From Hoeflea sp038900095 (lineage in GTDB: Bacteria; Pseudomonadota; Alphaproteobacteria; Rhizobiales; Rhizobiaceae): DNA of 64,000 nt. Shown here piece after piece: positions 1 to 9,488 of this stretch. The number at the start of each line of letters is the position of its first letter. Position 1 is the stretch's first letter. The notes below the pieces were generated by a model, which saw only the letters and a program-made list of their open reading frames with translations, did not search any database and had not been told where the DNA came from. The position numbers were made by a program, and so were the translations under genes. The stretch is from contig NZ_JBBMQQ010000007.1 of assembly GCF_038900095.1 (NCBI RefSeq), forward strand, positions 62,001 through 126,000, written 5' to 3'.

Positions 1-1686
1 GCCCTGGCCTCCGGCATTCGCGATGTCCCGAGTTCACGGCTGGCAGGCGCGGTGATGATCACCGACGGACAGATCCATGACGTGCCGGGCTCGCTCTCGG
101 CACTCGGACTGGACGCGCCGCTGCATGGATTGATTGTCGGGGACGAGAACGAGATCGACCGCCGGGTCGACGTCGTGCGCAGCCCGCGCTTCGGCATTGT
201 CGGCGAAGACCAGGAAATCGTCTACCGGGTCAACGAGGATGGCGCAGCCGCTTCCGGCCCCGTGGACGTGACCGTGCGGATCAATGGCGAGAGAACCCTG
301 ACCGAAACCGTGACAACCGGCGAGGAAGCCTCGTTCTATCTCAAGCTGCCGCGCGGCGGCGAGAACATCATCGAGTTCTCCGTCGGCGAACTTGATGGTG
401 AAGTCACCACCGCCAACAACCACACCGTCACGCTGATCGAGGGTATCCGCGAGAACCTGCGCGTGCTGCTGGTGTCCGGTGCCCCGCATGCAGGCGAACG
501 CGCCTGGCGCAACCTGCTCAAGTCCGATGCATCGGTGGATCTGGTGCATTTCACCATCCTGCGTCCACCGGAAAAGCAGGACGGAACACCGATATCCGAA
601 CTCTCCCTGATCGCCTTCCCGACGCGGGAACTGTTTGTCGAGAAAGTCGACGAGTTCGACCTGATCATTTTCGACCGCTACCAGAACCGCGGCGTGCTGC
701 CGGTGCTCTATTACGATTACATCGCCCGTTATGTTGAAGACGGCGGCGCGTTGCTGGTTGCCGCAGGTCCCGAGTTTTCGGGCATCCAGTCGCTTGCCGA
801 AACCCCCTTGGCGCCGGCGCTTCCCGCAGCCCCGACCGGTGCGGTAACCGATGCAGGCTACTATCCGCGATTGTCCGACAATGGCAGGCGTCACCCCGTC
901 ACCCGGTCATTGCCCGGCGGATCAAGTGAACCGCCCGAATGGGGCCGCTGGTTCCGCACTGTCGGCGTCGGAAACACCACCGGTGACGTGGTCATGCGGG
1001 GCGCCGATGAGCAGCCGCTGCTGATCCTCAACCGTTATGGCGAGGGCCGGGTGGCGATGCTCTTGTCCGATCACGGCTGGCTCTGGGCGCGCGGCTTTGA
1101 AGGCGGCGGACCGCATGTGGCGCTCTACCGCCGCATTGCCCACTGGCTGATGAAGGAACCGTCACTGGAGGAAGAGGCGCTGCGCGCAACCGCCAACGGC
1201 AGAACGCTGGTGGTCGAGCGGCAGACCATGAGCGATACCACAGACCCAGTCAGCGTCACGCTGCCTTCGGGCGAAACCCGCGAGATCACCCTGTCACCGG
1301 CCGGCGAAGGATTGTTCCGGTCCGAGCTCGTGCTTGATCAGCCCGGCCTGGTGGAAGTTACCTCCGGTGATCTGCGCGCGCTCGCCCATGTTGGCGCCGT
1401 CGACGCGCCCGAATTCCGCGCAACCGTCTCCACCACCGACGTGATCAACCCGATCTCCACAGAGAGTGGCGGTCTGACGGTCCGGGTCAATGCAGACGCC
1501 AGCAACCTGCCGCAGATCCTGCCGACCCGCTCGGCGCGCATTGACGCGGGCGAGCGCATAGGACTGCGCGCCAGCAATGAGAGTGTTCTCAAGGGTGTCC
1601 GGTCAGTGCCGCTGTTCGGCGGCTTCCTCGGGCTCGCACTGATGATCCTGGCGCTCGGCGCCACCTGGTTCCGCGAGGGACGTTGA
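1..1686 (+). CDS. large membrane protein with glutamine-amidotransferase-like domain, C-terminal part (5' end outside window)
   Basis: The reading frame is open from the first base, so the gene starts upstream of the window; 561 codons are visible. The segment with LAGAVMITDG resembles the end of a von Willebrand-like fold. A later stretch (FDLIIFDRYQNRG, then YVEDGGALLVAAGPEF) has the look of a class I glutamine-amidotransferase-like fold without an obvious catalytic cysteine. The last 30 residues form one transmembrane helix (FGGFLGLALMILALGATWF) ending in a short positively charged tail. In rhizobia such proteins sit at the end of a MoxR ATPase, DUF58, BatA-type gene cluster; that context lies outside the window, so the assignment is inference. 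Most of the visible chain should be periplasmic. Confidence 0.75.
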   Translation, partial: ALASGIRDVPSSRLAGAVMITDGQIHDVPGSLSALGLDAPLHGLIVGDENEIDRRVDVVRSPRFGIVGEDQEIVYRVNEDGAAASGPVDVTVRINGERTLTETVTTGEEASFYLKLPRGGENIIEFSVGELDGEVTTANNHTVTLIEGIRENLRVLLVSGAPHAGERAWRNLLKSDASVDLVHFTILRPPEKQDGTPISELSLIAFPTRELFVEKVDEFDLIIFDRYQNRGVLPVLYYDYIARYVEDGGALLVAAGPEFSGIQSLAETPLAPALPAAPTGAVTDAGYYPRLSDNGRRHPVTRSLPGGSSEPPEWGRWFRTVGVGNTTGDVVMRGADEQPLLILNRYGEGRVAMLLSDHGWLWARGFEGGGPHVALYRRIAHWLMKEPSLEEEALRATANGRTLVVERQTMSDTTDPVSVTLPSGETREITLSPAGEGLFRSELVLDQPGLVEVTSGDLRALAHVGAVDAPEFRATVSTTDVINPISTESGGLTVRVNADASNLPQILPTRSARIDAGERIGLRASNESVLKGVRSVPLFGGFLGLALMILALGATWFREGR

Positions 1687-1724
1687 CCCTCGCGGCAATT
1701 GATCAATCAGACGATACTCCAAGA

Positions 1725-3218
1725 TCAGCTTGCCCTGGAAAGGGCTTCCACGCCGGCAAAATAGCTCATCTGGTCTTCTGCCCAGGCCTTGATGCCGTAG
1801 CGCTTCACGGTGTTGCGCAACATCGACATACGCTTGCGGCGCTCCTCCTCCGGCATCGCAAGCGCCTGCTCGATAGCCGTGTCCATTGACCGGTGCGAAA
1901 ACGGATTGGTGATCACAGCCGAAGACAGCTCGACCGAAGCGCCGGCGAACTCGGACAGCACCAGCACTCCGTCACCATCGACGCGCGCCGCCGCATATTC
2001 CTTGCAGACCAGATTCATGCCATCGGCCAGCGGCGTGATCCAGCAGACATCGGCCAGCTGGTAATAGGCGATCAGGTCCTTGAACGGGATTGCCGTCGAG
2101 ATCAGCGCCACCGGCTGCCATTCGAACGATCCGAACGTGCCGTTGATCCGGCCCGCCACCTGTTCGATCTCGCCCTGGATTTCCTCGTATGCCGCCATGC
2201 TGCGGTTGGCGCCGACAGACACGTGCATCAACCGCACATTGCCGTGCAGTTCCGGATGCGCCTGCAGCAGCCGCTCATAGCTTTCAAGCTGCTGGACTCC
2301 GCCCTTGGTGTAGTCGGTACGGCCGACCGACAGGATCAGCTTGCAATCGCCCAGTTCAGACCGGATCGCAACGGCAGCCTCGCGGGTTTCCTCGCAGACG
2401 GCGCGTTCCTGGATATAGTCCCAGTCGATGCCCACAGGCGCGCTCGAAATCCTGATCGTGCGTCCCTGGTACTGCACCGATTCCGGCACCCGCCGGTCGG
2501 ACAGCGCCGTGCCTTCCCAGATGAAATCCGGGTTCACATCCTTGCGGACAACCGAGCCGACTTCCAGCAGGCTCTGCGCCACATGGACAAAGTTCACCGC
2601 GTAGCGCGGAACGTGGAAGCCGACGACATCACAGGCCAGAAGGCTGTCGACGATTTCCCGCCGCCAAGGCAGCACGTTGAACATGTCGGCAGCAGGGAAC
2701 GGCGTGTGATGGAAGAACGAGATCTTCACATCCGGGCGCAGCTTGCGCAAATACCCCGGAACCAGCCACAAATTGTAGTCGTGCACCCAGACCACGGCGC
2801 CGGGGGCAGCTTCAGCGGCTGCAGCCTCGGCAAAGGCCCAGTTCACTTCCCGGAATGTCGGCCAGTCGACCGGGTCGTAATTGTAGCGTTCCTTGAACGA
2901 ATGCAGGATCGGCCAGAACGCTTCCTTCGAGGTGATGTGATAGAAACTCGACACCTGGTCAGGCGTCAGCGGCAGTCGTGTGACCGAGTACTTTCCGTAG
3001 CTGTCCTCGATCTCGATGACCCGTTCGAAGTCCGGATTGGCGGCGTCGTCAGCCAGCTTCCAGGCAATCCAGGCGCCCTTGTCGACTCGCCCGAAAAACC
3101 CTTTCAGGGTCGGCACGATTCCGTTCGGGCTCTTGTTTTCCTTGAAAACGATCTTCCCGTTTTCTTCGACTTCCTCGTAGGGCTGACGGTGATAAACGAT
3201 GACAAGATCGCTGGCCAT
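1725..3218 (-). CDS. ggpS: glucosylglycerol-phosphate synthase (GT20 family)
   Basis: This is a 497-residue retaining glycosyltransferase of family GT20, the trehalose-phosphate synthase family. It should join ADP-glucose to glycerol-3-phosphate to make glucosylglycerol-phosphate, a compatible solute precursor, in the cytoplasm. Seen motifs are WVHDYNLWLVPGYLRK, FFHHTPFP, the RTDYTKG nucleotide-sugar loop and the DGMNLVCKEY phosphate-binding motif. The choice of GgpS over trehalose-phosphate synthase OtsA rests on the neighbours: a sugar-phosphatase-like HAD gene and glycerol-3-phosphate dehydrogenase lie directly upstream in the same operon. The start at 3218 was chosen because it has an AAAGGA site about 10 bases upstream and sits 4 bases after the stop of the phosphatase; an upstream extension in frame would overlap that gene and is not credible. 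Confidence 0.85.
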   Translation of the reverse strand: MASDLVIVYHRQPYEEVEENGKIVFKENKSPNGIVPTLKGFFGRVDKGAWIAWKLADDAANPDFERVIEIEDSYGKYSVTRLPLTPDQVSSFYHITSKEAFWPILHSFKERYNYDPVDWPTFREVNWAFAEAAAAEAAPGAVVWVHDYNLWLVPGYLRKLRPDVKISFFHHTPFPAADMFNVLPWRREIVDSLLACDVVGFHVPRYAVNFVHVAQSLLEVGSVVRKDVNPDFIWEGTALSDRRVPESVQYQGRTIRISSAPVGIDWDYIQERAVCEETREAAVAIRSELGDCKLILSVGRTDYTKGGVQQLESYERLLQAHPELHGNVRLMHVSVGANRSMAAYEEIQGEIEQVAGRINGTFGSFEWQPVALISTAIPFKDLIAYYQLADVCWITPLADGMNLVCKEYAAARVDGDGVLVLSEFAGASVELSSAVITNPFSHRSMDTAIEQALAMPEEERRKRMSMLRNTVKRYGIKAWAEDQMSYFAGVEALSRAS

Positions 3219-3222
3219 ATAT

Positions 3223-4008
3223 TCAATATCCTTTAGGTAGATCGTGCATGTCGAATGCACGAATAGCCTCCAGTATGCCCGCCGCGCCATGCGCCTGCGC
3301 CATATGAAGGTGCTCAAGATGAGCAACGCGCTCAACCAGAGAAGGTTCCGAATTCCCCACCGCGACCGCGGGCAGCCCGCATTCGAGCATGGAGAGATCA
3401 TTCAGCGTGTCGCCAGCGCACAGGACCCGGCCCGGCTCGATCGACAGGTATTCGACCAGCCTGCGCAGCGACGGCCCCTTGCTCACCCCATCGGGCAACA
3501 CATCGAAAAAGCGGTTGTCGGAGATCAGCCACTGATGCCCCATCTCCTCGACGATCGAACAGGCGGATGCATCGAAGGTCTCGTGGTCGAGATCGTAGCT
3601 GACGCGGTAGCGGAAATCGGTCGGCTGCAGTGACAGGCCCGGGTGGCCGTCCAGCCTGGCGCGGACCGTTTCACCGGCATCGCCCCAACGTGCGGCAATT
3701 TCCTCTTCCAGATGAACAATCGGCGCAACCCCGGTCTCGGGCGACACCGTGGCAATGGTCGTTCCCACATCGCCAACTGCATAGTCCGGCCAGGGCACCC
3801 CGTTTTCGGAGCAGAGGTCGCCGATGAATTTCGGATCGCGGCCTGTCACGAAGATCAGGCCGACGGTTTCGCGGTTGGCCTCGATGAAGTCATACAGACG
3901 CTTGCGGTCTTCTTCGCTGCCGCCAAGAAAGGTTCCGTCGAGATCCGTGGCCAGTATGAACTTCCGGGTGTTCAGTGCGCTGCTGGTGGTGGTGCGTGTC
4001 GAAGTCAT
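3223..4008 (-). CDS. ggpP: HAD-superfamily sugar phosphatase, probable glucosylglycerol-phosphate phosphatase
   Basis: A 261-residue HAD phosphatase of the sucrose-phosphatase/mannosyl-3-phosphoglycerate phosphatase type. Motif I is DLDGTFLGG near residue 21, with both aspartates; motif II lies in FVTGRD; the lysine is in DGVSKGPSLRRL; motif IV is CAGDTLNDLSML. It most likely removes the phosphate from glucosylglycerol-phosphate to release glucosylglycerol. Its first codon overlaps the stop of gpsA (ATGA) and its stop is 4 bases before the start of ggpS, so the three are translated together. In some gammaproteobacteria the phosphatase and synthase are fused in one GgpPS protein; here they are separate. 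Substrate is inferred from the neighbours. Confidence 0.75.
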   Translation of the reverse strand: MTSTRTTTSSALNTRKFILATDLDGTFLGGSEEDRKRLYDFIEANRETVGLIFVTGRDPKFIGDLCSENGVPWPDYAVGDVGTTIATVSPETGVAPIVHLEEEIAARWGDAGETVRARLDGHPGLSLQPTDFRYRVSYDLDHETFDASACSIVEEMGHQWLISDNRFFDVLPDGVSKGPSLRRLVEYLSIEPGRVLCAGDTLNDLSMLECGLPAVAVGNSEPSLVERVAHLEHLHMAQAHGAAGILEAIRAFDMHDLPKGY

Positions 4009-5132
4009 TCGGCTGCCTCCGCTGCCATGGCAATTGGATGGTCGATGGAGATGGAAAGGCCCCGGCGTTCGCCTTCGATCGGGCGTGACCAGAGCTCCGT
4101 GAACGTGTCGCGCACATCGGCGCCCTGATGCAGGATCCGGTAGACGCTTTCACAGATCGGCATGCGAATGTTCATTCGGCGCGCGAGGTCCATGACCGAG
4201 ACCGAGTTGACCTCGCCCTCCACCACGACCGGCTTGCCGTCAAAGCATTGCTGCCGCGGAATGCCCTTGCCGAGCTGAACCCCGAGCGACATGTTGCGCG
4301 ATGTCTGCGATGAGCAGGTCAGCGTCAGGTCGCCCGCGCCGGCAAGGCCGCTGACCGTTTCACGGCGCCCACCGAACACGTCGGCCAGCGTTTTCATTTC
4401 GTCCATGCCGCGCACGATCAGCGCCGCGCGGGTGTTCTCGGCATAACCGGCGCCGGTCATCATCCCGCAGGCAATGGCAATGACGTTCTTGACCGCCCCA
4501 CTTACTTCGACCCCGACCAGATCGTCGGAAATGTAGGGCCGGAAAAAGTCAGACCCCAGCGACAGCGCCAGCCGCGCCGCCGGGCTGGAACCGGTATCGA
4601 GCCGGTCGGCATAGGAAAACCGGAATGCAATCGTTGCCGCCGTCAGATGGCCCAGAGCGGTCTCGGTCGCGAAGGTCGGTCCCGACAGGGCCCCGATCTG
4701 GTGCCCGGGCAGCATCTCCGACGCCACTTCGCTGAGCAGGTACCCGGTCCCCGCCTCGATCCCCTTGGCACAAAGGGCAATCGGTACCCCCTGCCCCAGA
4801 TGCGGACGCATCAGTGTACAGATATCGCGCAAGGTCCGTGACGGAGTGACCAGCAGAACGGCTTCAGCACCTTCAAGCGCCTCACCCATGTTGGTGGTCG
4901 CAACTATCCCCTCCGGCAAATCGATACCGGGAAGGTACCGGGGATTTTCATTGCGGTCGTTGATTGCCTCGACTGTAGTCCGGTCTCTTCCCCATATGGC
5001 CGTTTCACGGCCGGCGCGGCGCGCCACGGAGGCCAGTGCGGTCCCCCAGGCTCCTGCACCGATAACGCAGATTTTCGCGTAGGGAAGTGCGGGAGAAGAC
5101 AGGTCGTCGGCTTTTTCGCCTAGATAAGTCAT
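4005..5132 (-). CDS. gpsA: NAD(P)-dependent glycerol-3-phosphate dehydrogenase
   Basis: A 375-residue GpsA that reduces dihydroxyacetone phosphate to sn-glycerol-3-phosphate. The Rossmann loop GAGAWGTALA starts near residue 25. Family signatures follow: LCAKGIE, LSGPTFA, the catalytic lysine in GAVKNVIAIA, and SGLAGAGDLTLTC. It is the first gene of the operon with the phosphatase and GgpS, overlapping the next gene by 4 bases. Glycerol-3-phosphate is the acceptor substrate of GgpS, so this copy probably supplies the solute pathway. Whether it is also the housekeeping gpsA for phospholipid synthesis cannot be told from the window; the C-terminal tail is slightly longer than usual. Confidence 0.9.
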   Translation of the reverse strand: MTYLGEKADDLSSPALPYAKICVIGAGAWGTALASVARRAGRETAIWGRDRTTVEAINDRNENPRYLPGIDLPEGIVATTNMGEALEGAEAVLLVTPSRTLRDICTLMRPHLGQGVPIALCAKGIEAGTGYLLSEVASEMLPGHQIGALSGPTFATETALGHLTAATIAFRFSYADRLDTGSSPAARLALSLGSDFFRPYISDDLVGVEVSGAVKNVIAIACGMMTGAGYAENTRAALIVRGMDEMKTLADVFGGRRETVSGLAGAGDLTLTCSSQTSRNMSLGVQLGKGIPRQQCFDGKPVVVEGEVNSVSVMDLARRMNIRMPICESVYRILHQGADVRDTFTELWSRPIEGERRGLSISIDHPIAMAAEAAE

Positions 5133-5319
5133 ATGCCCCTACTTAGGGCGGTTCGTGCTGCAGCGCAACCTTCAGGCTACCGCAATGCAGCGTACACCGG
5201 CCCGAAACCGGTTGCCAAACCGCTTGAAATCAGGCCCCCAGGCAGGGTTTTCAGGCCTTGCCGCCCGGCAGAAAGCCGCTTCGAACATGCTGTGGTAAAC
5301 TGCCAGTCCTGGTCGCCGG

Positions 5320-5826
5320 TCAGTCCCGGTTGAGGTGGCGGATTTCGCCTTCCAGCGCCATGGCATCGACATCGCCATAGCAGACCGCCAGCAACCGGCG
5401 AGGATCGAACGGACCGGGCATGTCAAGCGCACCGGGCTTCGTCGGCCTGAATCCGAGCGGCGCGTAATAGGGCGGATCTCCAACCAGCAACACCGCATGG
5501 CTGCCGGTCTTCTCGGCTGCCGCAAGCGCGATGCGCACCAGTTCACGGCCGATGCCGAGGCTCTTGTGCGAGGGCCGGACCGCAAGCGGCCCAAGCAGGT
5601 GGCCGTTCACGTTGCCCGCAAGGATCGGCGTCATCCGCACCGAGGCGATGATCTCGCCCTGGTCGCTGCCGACAAAGGAAAGCCGCCGGTCATGCGGACC
5701 CTGCTCGCGCACCCGTTCGGCAGCGCGCACGAACCGGCCGGGACCGAAGGCTTCTTCGTTGATCAGATCGATGGCCGCGTCATGGGACGCGTCCTCAGTG
5801 AGAAAGACAATATTCTGGATGGGCAT
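5320..5826 (-). CDS. GNAT family N-acetyltransferase
   Basis: A 168-residue GNAT protein of the YhbS type. The acetyl-CoA loop is visible in LGPLAVRPSHKSLGIGRELV (Q/RxxGxG/A equivalent: KSLGIG), followed by VLLVGDPPYYAPLGF, typical of this subfamily. The substrate is unknown. It is transcribed in the same direction as the gpsA operon, 187 bases upstream of it, and diverges from the glutathionyl-hydroquinone reductase gene. Confidence 0.8.
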   Translation of the reverse strand: MPIQNIVFLTEDASHDAAIDLINEEAFGPGRFVRAAERVREQGPHDRRLSFVGSDQGEIIASVRMTPILAGNVNGHLLGPLAVRPSHKSLGIGRELVRIALAAAEKTGSHAVLLVGDPPYYAPLGFRPTKPGALDMPGPFDPRRLLAVCYGDVDAMALEGEIRHLNRD

Positions 5827-6058
5827 TATGATGGTCCGGAAAGTAACGACAAGACGTGATGAACCGCCCGCTTCGTGCGTGCGGGGGAAGTCTGTTCAGC
5901 GTCGTCGCAAGGCCGTGGCAGGCATCCGGTTTTCCTCGTTGCCTTTCGCCCATAGCAAAGCAAATCGTTGTCGTCCAATGCAAAACGCACCGTTCACCCC
6001 TCGAGGCTTCGCTTTTATATGCCGGCAGCCTATGTCTGGGGTCAAAGGAGAACAAGAT

Positions 6059-7048
6059 ATGGGTATGCTGGTAGATGGCGTCTGGAAAGACGTGTGGTAC
6101 GACACGAAAGCAACGGGCGGTCATTTCAAGCGCTCGGAATCGGCGTTTCGAAACTGGGTCACTGCCGATGGTTCGCCCGGTCCCTCGGGTGTTGGTGGCT
6201 TTGCCGCCGAAGCCGGCCGCTACCATCTCTATGTCTCGCTGGCCTGCCCCTGGGCGCACCGGACGCTGATTTTCCGCAAGCTCAAGGGACTGGAAGACGC
6301 GATCTCCGTATCGATCGTCGACCCCTACATGGGCAAGAACGGCTGGGAATTTCATGACCGCGACGGCGGCACCCGCGATCACCTCGGCGGCGCGGATTTT
6401 CTCTGGCAGGTCTATGTCGCCGCCAAGCCGGATTACTCAGGCCGGGTAACGGTGCCGGTGTTGTGGGACAAGAAAAACGGCACCATCGTCTCCAATGAAT
6501 CCGCCGAGATCATCCGGATGCTCAACTCCGCCTTCGATGCCATCGCCAGACCTTCACCGGACTACTACCCCGAAGCGCTGCGCGCCCGGATCGATGAGAT
6601 CAACGAGACCGTCTATCACAAGGTCAACAATGGCGTTTACAAGGCCGGCTTCGCCACCACCCAAGCCGCCTATCAGGAGCATGTCACCGAATTGTTTGAC
6701 ACGCTCGACATGCTCGACGAGCGGCTTCAGCGCAACCGTTACCTGGCCGGCGAGACGCTGACCGAGGCCGATTGGCGGCTTTTCACGACGCTTGTGCGGT
6801 TTGACCCGGTCTATGTCGGTCACTTCAAGTGCAACATCCGCCGCATCGCCGATTATCCGGCGCTGTCGGGTTACCTGCGCGAGCTCTACCAGATGCCCGG
6901 CATCGCTTCGACCGTGAACATGGATCACATCAAGAACCATTACTACGGCAGTCATGCGACCATCAATCCGACCGGCATCGTGCCCGTCGGCCCGGCGCTT
7001 GACCTCGACAAGCCGCACGGCCGAGAGGCAGTAGCAAAGGCGGCCTGA
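6059..7048 (+). CDS. yqjG: glutathionyl-hydroquinone reductase (Xi-class GST)
   Basis: A 329-residue glutathione-transferase-fold protein that reduces S-glutathionyl-hydroquinones with glutathione. The active-site cysteine is in SLACPWAHRTL near residue 61, the hallmark of the YqjG/ECM4 class; the N-terminal thioredoxin-like domain is followed by an all-helical domain (LDMLDERLQRNRYLAGETLTEAD). The start at 6059 has an AAAGGAG site 8 bases upstream; the frame is open further upstream but without a ribosome site and over the neighbouring gene. It stands alone, diverging from the acetyltransferase gene. Confidence 0.92.
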   Translation: MGMLVDGVWKDVWYDTKATGGHFKRSESAFRNWVTADGSPGPSGVGGFAAEAGRYHLYVSLACPWAHRTLIFRKLKGLEDAISVSIVDPYMGKNGWEFHDRDGGTRDHLGGADFLWQVYVAAKPDYSGRVTVPVLWDKKNGTIVSNESAEIIRMLNSAFDAIARPSPDYYPEALRARIDEINETVYHKVNNGVYKAGFATTQAAYQEHVTELFDTLDMLDERLQRNRYLAGETLTEADWRLFTTLVRFDPVYVGHFKCNIRRIADYPALSGYLRELYQMPGIASTVNMDHIKNHYYGSHATINPTGIVPVGPALDLDKPHGREAVAKAA

Positions 7049-7149
7049 CCCGCTCCTGTTGCCGTCCGTCAGGGGTGAACGTTGATATCTCGCATATGAA
7101 TTCCCATATGTATTGAAACCCTGACGGCAGGCATCACAGGAGAAGCATC

Positions 7150-7539
7150 ATGGCCTACACAATCGACCGGACATTCAGCGCCACCTCGTTCGAAGACGTC
7201 ACCGAGCGGACCCGAAAGGCTCTTGCCGATCATGGTTTCGGCGTTCTGACGGAAATCGATGTCGCCGCAACGATGAAGAAAAAGCTCGACAAGGACATGC
7301 CCGCCTACCTCATCCTGGGTGCCTGCAATCCGTCGATGGCCTATCAGGCCATCGGCATCGAGCCGTGCATCGGCGCCATGCTGCCGTGCAACGTCATCAT
7401 CCGCGACACCGGCAAAAGTGAAGTGACCGTCAGCGCGGTTGATCCGGTGGCTTCCATGCAGGCGGTCGGCAATGACAAGCTGACAGCCGTCGCAGGCGAA
7501 GTGCGCACCATGCTCGAGAACACCGTCCGCGACATCTGA
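7150..7539 (+). CDS. DUF302 domain protein
   Basis: A 129-residue protein that is almost wholly a DUF302 domain (KLDKDMPAYLILGACNPSMAYQAI, then GAMLPCNVIIRD). DUF302 proteins are small cytoplasmic or periplasmic proteins of unknown function, often near thiol- or sulfur-related genes. No signal peptide is seen. The ribosome site AGGAG lies 7 bases before the ATG. It may be its own transcription unit: 101 bases separate it from yqjG and the next gene converges on it. Confidence 0.85.
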   Translation: MAYTIDRTFSATSFEDVTERTRKALADHGFGVLTEIDVAATMKKKLDKDMPAYLILGACNPSMAYQAIGIEPCIGAMLPCNVIIRDTGKSEVTVSAVDPVASMQAVGNDKLTAVAGEVRTMLENTVRDI

Positions 7540-7587
7540 TCCGCTCCGGGTACTTGTCCCGGCGGCTCTACGTGTCCCGCCGGGGCT

Positions 7588-8349
7588 TCAGGTCTTGATC
7601 TTGTAGCCGGTCTTGAAGGTCCAGCCGATGATGGCGAGACAGATGAGCATGAACACCGCGATCATCATCAGGCTGATCCCGATATTGATATCGGCTGTGC
7701 CGTAGAAGGCCCAGCGGAAGCCCGAGATCAGGTAGACCACCGGGTTGAACAGCGTCACCGTCTGCCAGAATGGCGGCAGCATCGAAATCGAGTAGAAGCT
7801 GCCGCCCAGAAACACCAGTGGCGTGATCACCAAAAGCGGCACCATCTGCAGCTGTTCGAAATTCCGCGACCAGATGCCGATGATGAAGCCGAACAGGCTG
7901 AACGAGATGCAGGTCAGCGCCAGGAACGCCAGCATCGCACCCCAGTGCAGGATCTCGAAATCGACGAAGAATTCAGCCGTCGCCAGGATGACCAGCCCGA
8001 TCAGCGCCGATTTGCTGGCCGCAGCACCGACATAACCCAGCACAATCTCGATGAACGAGACCGGTGCGGTGTGCAGCTCATAGATCGAGCCGGTAAATTT
8101 CGGAAAATAGATCCCGAATGACGCGTTGGAAATGCTCTGCGTCAACACCGACAGCATGATCAGCCCCGGCACGATGAAGGCGCCGTAACTGACCCCGTCG
8201 ATCTCCTGGATGCGCGAACCGATGGCCGCGCCGAAGACGATGAAATACAGCGACGTCGACAGCACCGGCGAAATCAGGCTCTGCGACAGGGTGCGGAAAA
8301 ACCGTGCCATTTCGAACGAATAGATCGATCTGACGGCCTGGAAATTCAT
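7588..8349 (-). CDS. ABC-2 type transporter permease
   Basis: A 253-residue integral membrane protein with about six hydrophobic helices, of the ABC-2 family (YadH-like). Motifs include the N-terminal FRTLSQSLISPVLS amphipathic segment, FIVPGLIMLSV, and the late FLGGSFYSISMLPPFW segment typical of this exporter family. Its start overlaps the stop of the ATPase gene by 4 bases, so the pair forms one exporter in the inner membrane. The substrate is not evident. Confidence 0.9.
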   Translation of the reverse strand: MNFQAVRSIYSFEMARFFRTLSQSLISPVLSTSLYFIVFGAAIGSRIQEIDGVSYGAFIVPGLIMLSVLTQSISNASFGIYFPKFTGSIYELHTAPVSFIEIVLGYVGAAASKSALIGLVILATAEFFVDFEILHWGAMLAFLALTCISFSLFGFIIGIWSRNFEQLQMVPLLVITPLVFLGGSFYSISMLPPFWQTVTLFNPVVYLISGFRWAFYGTADINIGISLMMIAVFMLICLAIIGWTFKTGYKIKT

Positions 8350-9272
8350 GACTTGTCCTCCACCAGACCGACGAAAATATCTTCGAGCGAGCTTTGCCTT
8401 GTTTCGACATCACGCAAAATCAGCCCGGCCTTGCTGAGATCCGCAAACAGCGATGCGATGCCGGTGCGCTCGCCATTGGCCTCGTAGCTGTAGACCAGTG
8501 TCTGGGTCTCGGCGTCATAATCGAGGTCGTAACGGCTGAGCGCCTCAGGGATAGCGTCCAGCGGCTGCATCAGCTCGACCCGCATCTGCCGCTTGCCCAT
8601 GCGCTGCATCAGCGTCGCCTTCTTTTCCACCAGCAGCAATTCGCCCTTGCTGATGACCCCGACGCGGTCGGCAATCGCTTCGGCTTCCTCAATGTAGTGC
8701 GTGGTCAATATGATGGTGACACCATCGGCCTTGAGCTGTCGCACGACGTCCCACATCTCCTTGCGCAACTCGACATCCACGCCAGCCGTGGGCTCATCGA
8801 GAAACAGCACCCGCGGCTCGTGGCACAGCGCCTTGGCAATCAGCACCCGGCGCTTCATGCCGCCCGACAGTTCCATCGTCTTGGCGTCTTTCTTGTCCCA
8901 CAGCGACAGCTTTTCCAGAATCGACTGAAGCAACGCCGGATCATTGCGCTTGCCGAACAGGCCGCGGGTAAAGCGCAGCGCATCGATCACCGTCTGGAAC
9001 GGCTCCAGCGCAATTTCCTGCGGCACAAGCCCGATCAGCGACCGCGCCTGCCGGTAGTCGCCGACAACATCGAAACCACCCACTTTGGCAGTTCCTGAAC
9101 TGGCATTGACCAGCCCGCAGATGATCGAGATCAGCGTCGTCTTGCCCGCCCCGTTGGGTCCGAGCAAGGCAAGAATCTCGCCCTCGTCAATCTCGAGATC
9201 GACATTCTTCAGCGCCTGAAAGCCGCCGTCATACTGTTTGGAAAGGTTCTGCACCGAAAGAATGGCTGCCAT
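8346..9272 (-). CDS. ABC transporter ATP-binding protein (YadG-like)
   Basis: A 308-residue ABC ATPase with Walker A GPNGAGKT, the signature ELSGGMKRR, Walker B VLFLDEPTAG and a switch histidine in LTTHYIEE. The C-terminal 90 residues are a DrrA-like extension common in multidrug or polysaccharide exporters. The start at 9272 is preferred because AAAAGAAG precedes it; a start 30 bases further upstream has no ribosome site. It overlaps the permease gene by 4 bases. Confidence 0.9.
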   Translation of the reverse strand: MAAILSVQNLSKQYDGGFQALKNVDLEIDEGEILALLGPNGAGKTTLISIICGLVNASSGTAKVGGFDVVGDYRQARSLIGLVPQEIALEPFQTVIDALRFTRGLFGKRNDPALLQSILEKLSLWDKKDAKTMELSGGMKRRVLIAKALCHEPRVLFLDEPTAGVDVELRKEMWDVVRQLKADGVTIILTTHYIEEAEAIADRVGVISKGELLLVEKKATLMQRMGKRQMRVELMQPLDAIPEALSRYDLDYDAETQTLVYSYEANGERTGIASLFADLSKAGLILRDVETRQSSLEDIFVGLVEDKS

Positions 9273-9488
9273 GATCTTCTTTTCAAAAATGCGAGGAAAC
9301 AACAGGCCACAGCGGAACAGGCCGCATTGGCGAAACCAGTATACGAAAGTCGCAGTGGCACAGAGTTAAGCGCTAACAGCCCGCGTTCAAGTACATAGGG
9401 CAAAAACCGCGTCAGTTCCTGTCAGCAGCTTTTCCCACGCAAGCACATCTCCGGACAGTGATCAGGGGCTGCCCGTCAGCAGCCCGTT

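Noticed and set aside
1893..3236. 447-codon open frame on the plus strand
   Set aside because: It lies opposite ggpS; its composition is the usual GC-rich antisense shadow and it has no domain or ribosome site.
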